From contig CP136067.1 in the NCBI GenBank assembly GCA_032622095.1, positions 83,356,705-83,420,704 on the forward strand: a stretch of 64,000 nucleotides of DNA. The letters run 5' to 3'. A program made the translations under genes and the position numbers. The DNA is from Siphonodentalium dalli (taxonomy: Eukaryota; Mollusca; Scaphopoda; Gadilida; Siphonodentaliidae). Below the pieces are notes generated by a model. That model was not told the origin of the DNA. It searched no databases and saw only the letters and a program-made list of their open reading frames with translations. Below, in pieces: positions 33,516-45,502 of the stretch (position 1 is its first letter; every line of letters starts with the position of its first letter).

Positions 33516-34797
33516 CTCACTTTGCCGACGGCTATTGTTTCCGGGGGTACCTGCACGAGGTGTCAATAATCCCTTACTTCAATCATTTGCCGCTTATAGT
33601 CTATTCCTCTTTTCTTTTGGTGTTTTAATGGTTTGTCCTCTCTTTTTGTAGGTTTTTAATGATTTGTCAATTTGGGAACAAGAGTTTTGGAACCTTTGGT
33701 GCTGATTCAATGTTGATGTCAGGAAATAATCTATGTCATGTTTTATTTATTTATTGATGCAAAATAATTAATAAAATACATACAAGGAGATAACAAACAT
33801 ATAACAAATACACGACAATACTTAACAAAAAGCTCAATGGCGAACTAATTTAGTGATTGAATCTTAAGTATTCTACAACGTCGATCTCGTTTTCCCTGAA
33901 TATTCTCTTGAAATGTCTAAGAGACGCGTTGACCACCAGATATTTTCTTATCTGTGGTTGAACTCTGCCGCCACCAGTCAGTTGAAGTATCGTTCTTTTT
34001 TAATGTGGTCGATCATGTCGAATATATTTGGTTTTGAAGCTGCTATATAACCTTGAAGTTTTCTGTGCCACCATTCGACGTGGTTTGTGGTCCGGGGGCG
34101 GTTGTATTATAGTGATTCCACATGGTACGGCCTTCGTCACCTTCAATCCACTGCATAGTCACATAATCGGAAAACTTTGTCACACGGTCGTCGATTGGGC
34201 GGTCTGTTGTTTCCATATATTCTTCCCATTCTTCTAGTACATTGAGCCAAGCATCGCTCAACTGGTCGACGGAGACGAATGGTAAGGCGATGGCACGTCG
34301 AATTAAGCTGGATGTTGAAATCGTTGGCCTTTTGTTTTAGTGTCTGGAAGACCGATCTTTGTGTTGATGGTGGCACCACAGCCATTTTTACAACACACAC
34401 AGTGGACATTCTCGGATCGATGTGATTTGATGCGGAATTTGAAGTCGTTGAAGACCATGCTGCAGGTGTTTGCCTCGATCGTTGGCGATGAAGAATACAT
34501 TTACTTGAGAACTTGCCATGATGAAGATAGAACATTGAATATGATCAACTTTGGAGAGACATTGGGGTTTTATAGCTCAATACGATCGCTCAATATGAAT
34601 AACAGTTTACTACTATTTCACTGAGTGAACATGAAAATCGCTCATCTGATGACGACGCATGTGAAACTCGTTTAGCGGCATGCTAAAACAACACTGCAAA
34701 CGGGAGCCGGGAAAACTGTTATTTAATTAATACAGACTATAGGCGCGACGATCACACCTTGCCGGCGATATTTTTGCAGGCTCGTCGGCAAAGTGAG
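33516..34797. mobile_element. MULE (FLYWCH type) deletion derivative between LINE ORF1 and ORF2
   Basis: Inverted ends CTCACTTTGCCGACG at 33516-33530 and CGTCGGCAAAGTGAG at 34783-34797. It encloses decayed Mutator-like transposase coding on the minus strand. No 9-bp target duplication was found, so the exact ends are provisional. Confidence 0.65.
34043..34500 (-). pseudogene. MULE transposase remnant
   Basis: About 34500-34303 encodes a FLYWCH-like zinc-finger segment (CSMVFNDFKFRIKSHRSENV then HCVCCKNGCGATINTK, with the late Cys pair and a C-x-A-x-x-x-T pattern). About 34320-34043 encodes the C-terminal end (ALPFVSVDQLSDAWLNVLEE, then KFSDYVTMQWIE, WNHYNTTAPG), which matches the 'F-x-x-Y-x-x-x-W ... 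W-N-x-x ... R-T-x-N' tail of FLYWCH-MULE transposases. The DDE catalytic core expected between them is absent, so this is an internally deleted copy. Frames are shifted relative to each other. Confidence 0.6.
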
Positions 34798-35370
34798 AAT
34801 AAGCCCTTTTTTCTTTACCTTCAGAGTCCATGGAGAGCCCCGAACCTGATAGAACCACTCCCCATCTGATTCTTCGGCCTTCTTCTTTGCTTCTTCTAAT
34901 AATTTCTTCCTGTCTTCTCTGTCCTTCTTTGATAGATAATTTGCAAAGGTGATTTTTAATCCTTTCTCTTTCAACTTTGGTCCAGTTCTCAGTATTTTAT
35001 CCTTTACAGATTCATTTTCAAATGTGATTCTCAAGGGACGTGGTCTTGTCTTGGTCTTCAGTCTTCTTTCCCAACCTCACCAACTGCTTCATTTTAATTT
35101 CTTGTGGGTTTTCTATGTCGATATTTCTGCAGAGATCCTTAAAACTGTTAGCATCATCCTCCCTGGCAGTTGTACTTTCTGTTGCACTCGACTCTTCCAT
35201 GTTAAAAACAATTACATTGTTTTTCCGCATCTTTGATTCTGCCTCATTTTTTCTGTGTTCCATTATGGCCTCTTCTATTTTGTTTTGAACACTGATGCCT
35301 GTTGCTCGATTTCCCTCTTCTTCTTCTCTTCTATCAAATTCGTCTAATTTTTGGACTCTCTCCTAGTTAT
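34798..35370 (-). pseudogene. LINE ORF1 (coiled coil plus RNA-binding-like domain)
   Basis: On the minus strand it encodes an acidic/basic coiled-coil-like start (KLDEFDRREEEEGNRATGIS), then RKNNVIVFNMEES and DLCRNIDIENPQEIKMKQLV, and after a frame change RITFENESVKDKILRTG, FANYLSKKDREDRKKL and WFYQVRGSPWTLKVKKK. This order matches ORF1 of CR1/L2-like LINEs, an RNA-binding chaperone. The frameshift lies in a GACCAAGACAAGACC tract near 35040. The 5' part is truncated near 35380 beside a poly-G run. The downstream end is cut by the MULE element. Confidence 0.75.
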
Positions 35371-36118
35371 CGGGTAATAATGCGGAATGTGGGGGGGGGG
35401 GGGTGACCCCTGAACCACACAGAGACAGGCATTTATTTCTTTGACACTCTTCTACACATGTACCATAGATGTGGAAGTTCTAGTTTGTTATCATTCTTGT
35501 GACGCATGCAGCCCTTATCTCTTGAAGTTGATGTGTAGTCTCTGGTGAAGAACCATGCTGATTTTCTTTGCGCTTTTTCCAGCATCGATGAATATTTGGC
35601 CATTTACGGATCCCAGATTGTGGCTGAGGAGCTGGACAACTCAACCAGGGACAACACGTTCCGAACTGTAACAACCTGCCTCAGTTGTCTAAAATCTTAA
35701 CATTAATTATTATTCTATGTTTTACATCGTTACATGTAATTACGTTTACGGTTTAGGTGGATAAACATAATACTTGTAACTAGCTATAATTATAGGGAAC
35801 TGTGCTGTAAATGGCAGCAAAGAATTGTGAGATTAAAACAAGGCTGATGAACATTGTAGGTTGATGTGCTATGACTTGCTGGACCAGATATTCAAATGTT
35901 TAAAAAAATGTGGGTTTCCTGCAGGTTTGCAACTTCCTCGTCTCCGCTTCATTTGGTGACCATATAATTATTTTTATTGATACAGTATTACTACTCATGG
36001 ACGTGGCTAGAGGGTTTCCACCTTGGGAATTCCAATTGCACACCCTTGAATCAGACTAAATACAAGTTTTGCTAAATTCCATTCGCATCCCGTCCCCCTT
36101 GCCGCCTGATAGCCTATT
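35371..36118. other. Unassigned sequence
   Basis: Poly-G near 35391-35403; otherwise no gene or repeat recognised. Confidence 0.4.
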
Positions 36119-36300
36119 CTTTACCCTTTAAACCCTAACACCCCGTGTAGAGATTGACACCCTGACCCAGGTCTCCCTGTGGAATTTTCCGTTAAACTTT
36201 CCACTTTCCACTTTCCGTCTTGTCGCATGATGTTGGTTATGTGTTTAAATTGTGACACAGGTCTGAAACTTTACAGGTTTGTCCATTTAATTGAGTTCAA
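36119..36300. mobile_element. Truncated piggyBac-like fragment
   Basis: CCCTTTAAACCCTAAC then GATTGACACCCTGACCC and GACACAGGTCTGAAACTTTA match the 5' part of the 36340-37892 and 14418-15961 elements; the right part and right terminus are missing. Confidence 0.7.
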
Positions 36301-36339
36301 TACTGCTTTAAGAATTTAAATGTTATTTTCCGAAATTCA

Positions 36340-37892
36340 TTAACCCTTTGAACCCTGGCTCCCCACAACGATCGACACCCTGACCCTGGGCTCCCAGTGG
36401 TATTTTTTCTATTGTGGCCAGTGTTTAGATGTATGGTGTTGTTTATGTTCAAGTGGTGTCACATTTCTGAAACTTTAGATGTATGTTCCCCATGGACCAC
36501 TGATTATTTTACGATCTGGTTACATTGCCACCTGGTCACTCCCTGGTAACGGTTGCTAGGCATCTACCCGATATTGAAAGTAAAATACAATTATAGCTTT
36601 TACGGTCGTAATTCAGCCCAAGGAAATGGCGTTTTTGATGCAGTCAAAACCCTATTGTGAAATTTGAGATATATCTGGCCAAAAGTCTGATCCTAACTTG
36701 TATTTAAGGGTAGCAACGGTTGCTAAGCAAATACACCAAATGATCGAATGACACCATTGCCCTGTGAATCCAATTGTATTATGCCCAAATTTTGGCATGC
36801 ACATGCTGATGGTTATATTCAAATGGTGCTACAGGTCTGAAATTTTACAGGTATGTTCCCATGGGCCACTGTGTATTTTTTTTAGAACGGTATACTTTGC
36901 CACACGATCACTCCCTGGTAACGGTTTCTAAGCAACTACCCGGAACTGAAAGTATAATGCAATTATAGCTTATAGCGTCGTATAATTATGCGCTAAGAAA
37001 CAGCATTTTCTATGCAGTCAATACCCTATTGTGAAACTGGAGATGCATCAGGTCAGAAGATTGAACCTGCATGTAGTTTGTATTTAACGGTATCAATGGT
37101 TGCTAAGCATATAGCCCAAGTGATCGAATGACACCACTTCACTGTGCATTCAATGGCATTACGTTCCGTTTTAGACATCGCCTATAGGGCACAGTGATGG
37201 TCATGTTCAAATGGTGCCACGAGTATTAAACTTTACATAATTGCTCAATAATGCACGATTTGACCACGTGTTTGTAATGTGCACGCGCAAGTAGATGGTA
37301 TTGTGACCATGCAACCCATTTCCATAGTACTACTATGGTGCAATGTCAAAACGTGCAGCTGTATAACGCAAATTTATGTACTATGGAGATCCTTGATGTG
37401 ATTGTATCATTTCACCAAAATCCATACATTTATCATTTTATCATATGCGCATGCGCGAAACAAATCGACTCAAATAAGAAACTGCTTGCACCTTCCTCAC
37501 ATATGACAGAACACTGATTATGTATGCAATACTAATTTAAACCAAAAAGAGTGATCGAAATGGTGTCTTTCTACAATCCTGCGAACCGTGCAACAATGTA
37601 TAGAGCTTTACCCGAATCGCTTCAAATAATGTACGTTTGTTGAATTCTGCGCTGTGCGCATGCGCATGTTTTTCTACCCCAACTAGTCGGCAACAAACTC
37701 ATACACATGCACCCAGGGAACTGCTGAAGTTTACATAGATATAAGTGGACATACCAATGGTTATAACATGTATACACATGCTACATAGGTTTATGATATC
37801 ACTGAATGCTGCTGGCCGCTTTTGCGGCCAGTCGGGTGTATGAACGTTTTCTGGCTGGCCGCTTTTGCGGCCAGTCGGGTTCAAAGGGTTAA
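36340..37892. mobile_element. piggyBac-like non-autonomous element, copy 2
   Basis: Exact 12-bp inverted ends CCCTTTGAACCC / GGGTTCAAAGGG inside TTAA (36340-36343 and 37889-37892). The interior has three diverged units of about 370-385 bp, each with X-box-like sequence (near 36552, 36719, 36925, 37099). Near the right end two identical hairpins TGGCCGCTTTTGCGGCCA lie at 37813-37830 and 37856-37873. It is homologous to copy 1 at 14418-15961 over the units and ends, but with different hairpin stems. No transposase. Confidence 0.9.
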
Positions 37893-38221
37893 GAAACATG
37901 GTCACCTGCAGCCATCTTGGATTTCTTATTTGAATACATCGGCAGACCCTCTGATCTCATCAAATGGTCACCAAACATATGGATCTTCAGGGTGCCCTCT
38001 AGATGGGAGTTATCATTTTTTTCCCGAAATTCTATAAAAAATATGGTCGCCAGCACAGCCATCTTGGATTTTAAATTTGAATCCATCAACACAGCCTACA
38101 GCCCGAATTTATTTGAAGAATTGTTTTTAAAATTTACAGGCATGTTTAGGTTCACCTCTAGTTTGGGAGCGATTTTCGATGAAAAACCTTGCCACCGGCA
38201 GCCATCTTGGATTTTACGCTT
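37893..38221. repeat. Degenerate array with CCATCTTGG, left part
   Basis: Units of about 150 bp with CAGCCATCTTGGAT, CATCAAATGGTCACCAAAC and CTCTAGATGGGAG blocks. Interrupted by three TTAA elements; continues at 41011. Confidence 0.8.
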
Positions 38222-38869
38222 TGGTGACACTCCACAGTTTCGAATGATCAGTAGGGGTGATTTTATAGATATAAAGTGCTAGTGGTTTCTGGCACCATTC
38301 ATGTGGTATGTATATTGAGACAAGGTGGGATATGAATTTGTGTAATTTTAGAAGGTGTTCTAGACTGATGAAAAAATTAAGTGCAAGTGACCTTGACCCC
38401 ACCCATAGACAGCAGTAGCGTTTTCTGCGAAACAGTGGCTCTAGATACTGGGTCAATTTTTTAGCACTCAAAATTTGTCATCTGCATTAAAAATTGATTT
38501 TCTGGAAAATTCAACGGCGAAAGTTTGAAATTTTTTCACATTGATGTTGGAAGCCAGAGGCCTTTAAACCAACAAAGGTGACCATGCTTGAAAAAATCTG
38601 GTATTCGTGCCTCTTGGGTATGAAAATGCAATATTTTGGTCATTTTTTGAATAAAAATCACATATTCGATAAAAATATCAAGGGCCATAACTCTTGATAG
38701 CCCATATATTATGGAAATTATGTATCAAATTCTGAATGCCTATTCTGTACTAATTTCAGGCATATATATATTGTCTATATGGTTTGGGATCATAATCCAG
38801 ATAAATTTCAATGAATCTATGGGCCCCCTATTTCTGGGCCCATACCTGTTGAAACTGTGGAGTGTCACC
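38222..38869. mobile_element. 647-bp TTAA element, copy 1 (left end altered)
   Basis: The sequence GGTGACACTCCACAGTTTC ... GAAACTGTGGAGTGTCACC forms 19-bp inverted ends. The left TTAA is replaced by CTTT; the right TTAA (38870-38873) is shared with copy 2. TTAA with GG...CC ends fits Kolobok better than classical piggyBac. An 85-codon minus-strand open frame is identical in all copies but matches nothing I know. Confidence 0.85.
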
Positions 38870-38873
38870 TTAA

Positions 38874-39520
38874 GGTGACACTCCACAGTTTCGAATGATC
38901 AGTAGGGGTGATTTTATAGATATAAAGTGCTAGTGGTTTCTGGCACCATTCATGTGGTATGTATATTGAGACAAGGTGGGATATGAATTTGTGTAATTTT
39001 AGAAGGTGTTCTAGACTGATGAAAAAATTAAGTGCAAGTGACCTTGACCCCACCCATAGACAGCAGTAGCGTTTTCTGCGAAACAGTGGCTCTAGATACT
39101 GGGTCAATTTTTTAGCACTCAAAATTTGTCATCTGCATTAAAAATTGATTTTCTGGAAAATTCAACGGCGAAAGTTTGAAATTTTTTCACATTGATGTTG
39201 GAAGCCAGAGGCCTTTAAACCAACAAAGGTGACCATGCTTGAAAAAATCTGGTATTCGTGCCTCTTGGGTATGAAAATGCAATATTTTGGTCCTTTTTTG
39301 AATAAAAATCACATATTCGATAAAAATATCAAGGGCCATAACTCTTGATAGCCCATATATTATGGAAATTATGTATCAAATTCTGAATGCCTATTCTGTA
39401 CTAATTTCAGGCATATATATATTGTCTATATGGTTTGGGATCATAATCCAGATAAATTTCAATGAATCTATGGGCCCCCTATTTCTGGGCCCATACCTGT
39501 TGAAACTGTGGAGTGTCACC
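38874..39520. mobile_element. 647-bp TTAA element, copy 2 (complete)
   Basis: Complete: TTAA (38870-38873), 19-bp inverted ends, TTAA (39521-39524). Nearly identical to copy 1 and directly head-to-tail with it. Confidence 0.9.
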
Positions 39521-39524
39521 TTAA

Positions 39525-40365
39525 AGACCAGCAAATAGCACCATTATCATCTGTCAACTTGACAAATATTTACATTGAAAATCATTTTTAGCAAATCTGC
39601 TCAGTTTGAAGGAACATTTTATGTTAAATACACCATTCTTCTATGGATATTCCAATACAGGTGGCCTTTAGACATATAAATTGGTGGGGATATGGAGTCT
39701 TGGAGCAGTGGGGGGGGGGGGGGGGGGGGGGGGGGGTGGTGGTTCATGTGTATTGTTATTGATGATTTTTTAGATGATGGGTACTTCTTCATGACATCAT
39801 GCTCCTTGAATCTTAGCTGAAAAGGCTGACATTGACATTACACAGTATACTAAAAGATTAGATATTCAGTATTTCTTATTCACAAGTGTGAAATATAATC
39901 ATTCAGGTTTCCCTGGACATATTTCACTTGACAACATATTGTTCATGTGATGTCATAATCTTGTATAGCTTTCCCTTAATGCTAAATAAGACTTGGAATT
40001 GTTTAACCCATGGTTTTGGGAGAGTATTAAAGATAGTAGTTGCATGAAATATTATGTTTTATTTTGATATCTGAGGAAGATATGCATCTCATAATATATT
40101 TTATACAACATTTTAGCATTTCAGACCTTTTTCAAGCTATAAATGATGGTTGAATATATACATTTTGTCACTACGTCAAGCATAACGTCATTGGGTTCTG
40201 AAAGACCAAAAGAGGTGAAATCATGGGGGTGCATGTAAATCCCCACCCCATCTTGCTGCCTGTGATTGCAATAACGCATGGGGTGTAATATATCATTTTA
40301 AGCGGTATAATGCAGAGAATATGGAGGTGTGGTCCATATTAAAGATTAGTGAAATTGCTTTCCCC
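39525..40365. other. Unassigned sequence with long poly-G
   Basis: Poly-G of about 26 near 39711-39737; no gene. Confidence 0.45.
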
Positions 40366-40369
40366 TTAA

Positions 40370-41010
40370 GGTGACACTCCACAGTTTCGAATGATCAGTA
40401 GGGGTGATTTTATAGATATAAAGTGCTAGTGGTTTCTGGCACCATTCATGTGGTATGTATATTGAGACAAGGTGGGATATGAATTTGTGTAATTTTAGAA
40501 GGTGTTCTAGACTGATGAAAAAATTAAGTGCAAGTGACCTTGACCCCACCCATAGACAGCAGTAGCGTTTTCTGCGAAACAGTGGCTCTAGATACTGGGT
40601 CAATTTTTTAGCACTCAAAATTTGTCATCTGCATTAAAAATTGATTTTCTGGAAAATTCAACGGCGAAAGTTTTAAATTTTTTTCCCATTGATGTTGGAA
40701 GCCAGAGGCCTTTAAACCAACAAAGGTGACCATGCTTGAAAAAATCTGGTATTCGTGCCTCTTGGGTATGAAAATGCAATATTTTGGTCATTTTTTGAAT
40801 AAAAATCACATATTCGATCAAAATATCAAGGGCCATAACTCTTGATAGCCCATATATTATGGAAATTATGTATCAAATTCTGAATGCCTATTCTGTACTA
40901 ATTTCAGGCATATATATATTGTCTATATGGTTTGGGATCATAATCCAGATAAATTTCAATGAATCTATGGGCCCCCTATTTCTGGGCCCATACCTGTTGA
41001 AACTGTGGAG
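40370..41010. mobile_element. 647-bp TTAA element, copy 3 (right end lost)
   Basis: TTAA at 40366-40369 and a perfect left end. The right end stops at AACTGTGGAG (41010) and passes directly into the CCATCTTGG array, so the final TGTCACCTTAA is missing. A few substitutions against copy 2. Confidence 0.88.
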
Positions 41011-42232
41011 GAACACCCTACATACCACATCCCTCATCTGATCATCACCAAACTTTGTATGGATCGTCTGGTTGACCACTAAATAGGAGCCAATGCATAT
41101 TTCCAAATTTTGTTCCAAACCACCAATGGCCATCTTGGATTCTACTCTGCATGACTAAATCCTTTGGCACACCCTACAGGATAGATCCTTCATTCGGTTG
41201 TCACCAAGCTTCATATGGATCTTTGGGGTGACCTCCAGATGGCAGCCATCTTGGATTTCTAATTTGAATCCATCAACACACCCTGCTACCTGCATTTATT
41301 AGGGACTTGTTTTGAAAATTTACAAACATGTTCAGGATCACCTCTGGATGGGAGCTATGCAATTTGAATGACTTTGAATGAAATACATGGACGCCAGCAG
41401 CCATCTTTTAATTTACTCTTTGCATGACTAAATCCTTTGGCACACCCTACAGATCACATCCTTCATCCGATCAGCAGCAACCTTCATAGGGATCTTCTGG
41501 GTGACCACTAGATGGTAGCCATCATTTTTTTTTCGAAATTCATTAAAAAACATGGTTGCCAGCAGCCATCTTGTATTCTACTCTTTGCATGACTAAATCC
41601 TTTGACACATCCTACATTACCACATCCCTCTTCCGATCATGACCAAACTTCATAGAAATCGTCTGGGTGGCCATTATATGCTAGCCTTTGAATATTTCTG
41701 AATTTTGTTGAAAAACATGTCCGCCGGCAGCCATATTAGATTTTACTCTTTGCATGACTAAATCCTTTGGCATACCCTACAGACCACATCCCTCTGATTG
41801 TCACCAAAATTCATACTGATCATCTGGGATGACCACTAGATTGGAGCTATACATTTTTTAGAATTTCATTGAAAAACATGGCCGACAACTGCCATCTAGG
41901 ATTTTACTCTTTGCATGACTAAATCATTTGGCACACCCTACAGGTCACATCTCTCATCCGATAGTTACCAAACTTCATATGGATCTTCTGGGTAACCTCT
42001 AGACTAGAATTTTTTTGGAGAAAACTCAGCTGCCAGTAGCCATCTTGAATTTCAAATTTGGATCCACCAGCACACCCTACAGAATTGTTTTGCAAAATTT
42101 GAGGCATGCTTAGGATCACTTCTAGATATGAGCTGTCATATGATATTTGAAAGTTTTTTATGAAAGTCATGTCTGCCAGTAGCCATCTTCGATTTTACTA
42201 GACTAAATCCTTCGGCACACCCTTACAGATCA
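41011..42232. repeat. Degenerate array with CCATCTTGG, right part
   Basis: About eight units of roughly 150-165 bp. Core blocks: GCCATCTTGGATTTTACTC, TTTGCATGACTAAATCC, TTGGCACACCCTACAG, ATCCGATCATCACCAAAC, TCTTCTGGGTGACC. Two unit types appear: one with GCATGACTAAATCC, one with AATTTGAATCCATCAAC. Confidence 0.88.
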
Positions 42233-42541
42233 CTTCTTTCATGCTGAATCCCAAACTTTATACATGTATAACACTTTCTCTTCATGTTGAAATCTAGTAT
42301 TAATACTTAGACATTTAAACTTTCGGCATTCCAAATTGCTCCATTGACTGTAACACATGAAATTACCCCCCTCCGAGTTGAGCTACAGTGTCATTGACAC
42401 TTTCATTTGATAAAAGGGTCAAAATTTCCATTTTATATCCTGAACCAGTTTTGGGTTTTGCTCTATGAATCTCTTATGATTCCCTAATTAGAATTGTATT
42501 GATGACCTATATGCATCATTGCCACATCCTGGTATCATCTA
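42233..42541. other. Unassigned spacer
   Basis: No gene or clear repeat. Confidence 0.4.
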
Positions 42542-43859
42542 TCTATATAAAAGCCAAGTGTTTGTGTGTGCGTGTCTGTCTGTAACTCTGTCCTGGTTTT
42601 GGCGCATTTAAAAAATATTTGACAATGTCCTGCGTCACATCTTAGAATACAACACACAAAATTTCAGATGACCTGAGATATACTTCATTTGTTTATCAAG
42701 GCAATATTTCCCCTGATATATTACGTTTCTCCGAAGGCGATTGCGCTTTCAGCTGTGCCCGTCCTTATGAAACACCAAAGCCAAATTCCAGAGAAACTCT
42801 GCGCACCGTTTGCCCATTTTCGTTACATTGTTTGCACACACCATGTGGAACATCTTGAAACAAAGCATACAAAATTCCATGTCGATCAGTTGGTTATATA
42901 ACATGTTGCTGTGATTCTGTAAGAAGGTAACATTTGCATGCATTTTTCGACCTTCCCCAGTATACACAACCAAGTTTTATTAACACACCAACAATTCAGA
43001 TCGTTCTCTTGACTTATCGAAGCTCAAATCTATCCTTGATCGTGGATGTTGGTCCCACTGATAAATAACATTTCAAGACCACAAATTTAAGCATGTTTAA
43101 GGTTCCCCAATGTACGTCAGTCAAGACCTAAATATTCATAACAACATTGATTTCAAATATAGAGTCGACGTTCACCCAGACTGCCATGAACTATACTCTT
43201 AAAATGTTGCATTAATTAATGGGCTTGGTTGGTGTGAGTACTAATGTAAGTGAACAGAATCGTTTATTTTGACTCCATGACATTTTGGGGAAAATGGGTT
43301 CACAAAGACCTTAATATTAGGCAATTTCGACTAAAATGCCATATCGAGTATGTTAATTTGCAAATGTGTATCCACGTTTACAAAATAACTGACTCCATAT
43401 CATGAATTTCAACAGAAAATCTGTTGAAAATCAATATAAATTTTATTGACAGTTCGCACATGCCAGCAGGTTTATCTAAGTTCAAAGAACACTTGAGAAA
43501 TATGAATATTTTTTATAGTTCATCATTCTTCACTGTGTTCATTACAAATTCGCATATTGTTTCCTAGATGTGGACTTTGTGTTTGTTGGAACAATGTAAG
43601 AAAAAATAATTTAAAAAAATCTCAAATTTTGTGGGAAAAGGGTCTCCAAAGACCTTACTGTTTTCACCCGTCAGTAAGTCCATCTCTGAGGATAAGCCCA
43701 GTCCATGTTTTTGGTCCCAAAAAATCATGGGGTGATCCCTGTAAATAAGCCCACCCCCATTTTTCGCACATGCGCAGACCAGATCTCGGAAACGGGTGGA
43801 GCTATCGACTTGAAATTTGGTTTTTGAATAGCCCGGACAACGTCGGGCTCATCGGCTAG
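42542..43859 (+). mobile_element. Helitron (same 3' end as the 22.7-23.7 kb family)
   Basis: The 5' end TCTATATAAAAGCC lies after A (42541). The 3' hairpin GCCCGGACAACGTCGGGC, spacer TCATCGG and CTAG (43856-43859) are followed by T (43860). The last 90 bp match the minus-strand units at 22701-23759. The 5' end is of a different type from those units. No coding sequence. Confidence 0.78.
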
Positions 43860-44303
43860 TTACTATATATAAGATGAACTTTGTGTCTTACTTTGAATAT
43901 TTATCCAACATAATAAAACATTATAAAACAAACTATTTTCATTGAATAAAATGATATTCATATAAAACAAAACATTAGATTAGCACTATGAATGCAAACT
44001 GAGATTTTGCATGTGGGGGTCCTCGAAGGTAAGCCCAGTCCTAAGTTTTTGTGTCAAAAATTTCACAAACCCCCCACCCCCCCCCCCCCCCCCCCCCCCC
44101 CCCGGACTTACCGATTAGAGTAATGTGCACTTGATTGATCAATGTACTCAACCTCCCATACATCTGTGACTTGGAGGGAATACTGTATCGAACCAGCATT
44201 TAAAGCACTATTTAACAGTCCTTTGTCATGCACTTTTAACCAACCTTGTGAACACTTTGTGGTTTATTTGTTAAAACCCTATTTGTATACGGTTCAAGCC
44301 ATA

Positions 44304-44531
44304 GGGTGTCTGTCATTTGCAGAATGAGGTCCCCAGAGGGTGAATTTAGTGATGCTACCCTGCATAGCGGGCTAGCATCACCAAATTCACCCTCTTGGAA
44401 CCTCATTCTGCTGCTCGGTGTAAGCAGAATGAGGTCCCCAGAGGCTGAATTTGGTGATGCTAGCCCACTATGCGGGGTAGCATCACTAAATTCACCCTCT
44501 GGGGACCTCATTCTGCAAATGACAGACACAC
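44304..44531. mobile_element. Palindromic TA-flanked MITE (double)
   Basis: TA at 44302-44303 and 44532-44533; ends GGGTGTCTGTCATTTGCAG / CTGCAAATGACAGACAC. The interior repeats the GCAGAATGAGG block as two inner inverted pairs. Because it is palindromic, both strands show the same open frame, which is not a gene. A poly-C tract lies upstream at about 44072-44104. Confidence 0.82.
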
Positions 44532-45032
44532 TATTTCAAGGCTTGTACGGTTGGCAACTGTCCACATGATGTTAGCTATTAATCAAATTTATATTGAAAC
44601 AGATTTTCTATTGAAGTTTGTAATATCGAGTCATTTATTTGTAAATGTGGACACACATTTTAGTAGAAATTACATAGTATTAAATTTGATCAGTATGCTA
44701 GCCCCTTTTTTTATCCAACATCCAATGTGTGGTCTATCTACTACCACCTACATGTATGTGCCGCATGTCTACAGTCAGTAACGGCCACACAAATGTGAGC
44801 TGAAACAGGCATATAGTATCGCATGCATGGCACCATATATCCTCACCACCCATGTGTTACGTCAGAAAACTGCCCATATGATTGTGTACAAGGTACATGT
44901 AATGGTAGATAGATGTACATGTACATTTAATTATATGAGGAAAAGTGAAATGAGGATATAACATCGCAACCGCTCATACATATGCGATGATGCAACCGCC
45001 CATATGAATGCAAGGTATCAAGCCTTGAAATA

Positions 45033-45155
45033 GTGTGTCTGTCATTTGCAGAATAAGGTCCCCAGAGGGTGAATTTAGTGATGCTACCCCACATAGCGGG
45101 CTAGCATCAACAAATTCACTCTCTGGGGACCTCATTCTGCAAATGACAGACACCC
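45033..45155. mobile_element. Palindromic TA-flanked MITE (single)
   Basis: Same family as 44304-44531, 123 bp inside TA (45031-45032 and 45156-45157). The palindrome extends outward through CAAGCCTTGAAATA / TATTTCAAGGCTTG, so the true ends may be wider. Confidence 0.82.
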
Positions 45156-45502
45156 TATTTCAAGGCTTGCAAGGTATAAACATGAAGTCTAAAAAGGAGT
45201 GGTCGTATTTTGGGTCATTACAATTGCTTAAATAATTATTATTTAGGGCATTACTGTACTTGCAGACTTACAATGTTCAGGATTTTCAAAACACAAACTG
45301 TACAAACCGTCCATATGCCCTTGCATGAACACATACATCATAACTGCCCATACGAATTTGAGCTGAAACAGACATAGAGTATCACACCTTTTCTTTGGCA
45401 GCAGAACAGTTAGTGTTAACTCACAATCACCCTAATGCATGCGAGATACAATCGCACTTGCAATATACAATGTGCAATTATATTTTTCAGACCAAATAGC
45501 AA

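Noticed and set aside
33516-34797. 9-bp target duplication proving a complete MULE
   Set aside because: The flanks GGGAGCAT and AATAAGCCC do not match; the ends are kept as provisional.
34028-35288. Plus-strand open frames opposite the LINE and MULE
   Set aside because: They are shadows of the minus-strand coding remnants, which carry the recognisable motifs.
38214-40618. 85-residue protein conserved three times (MSAKKLTQYLEPLF...)
   Set aside because: The identity simply reflects three recent copies of one 647-bp non-coding TTAA element; no selection can be inferred and no family is recognised.
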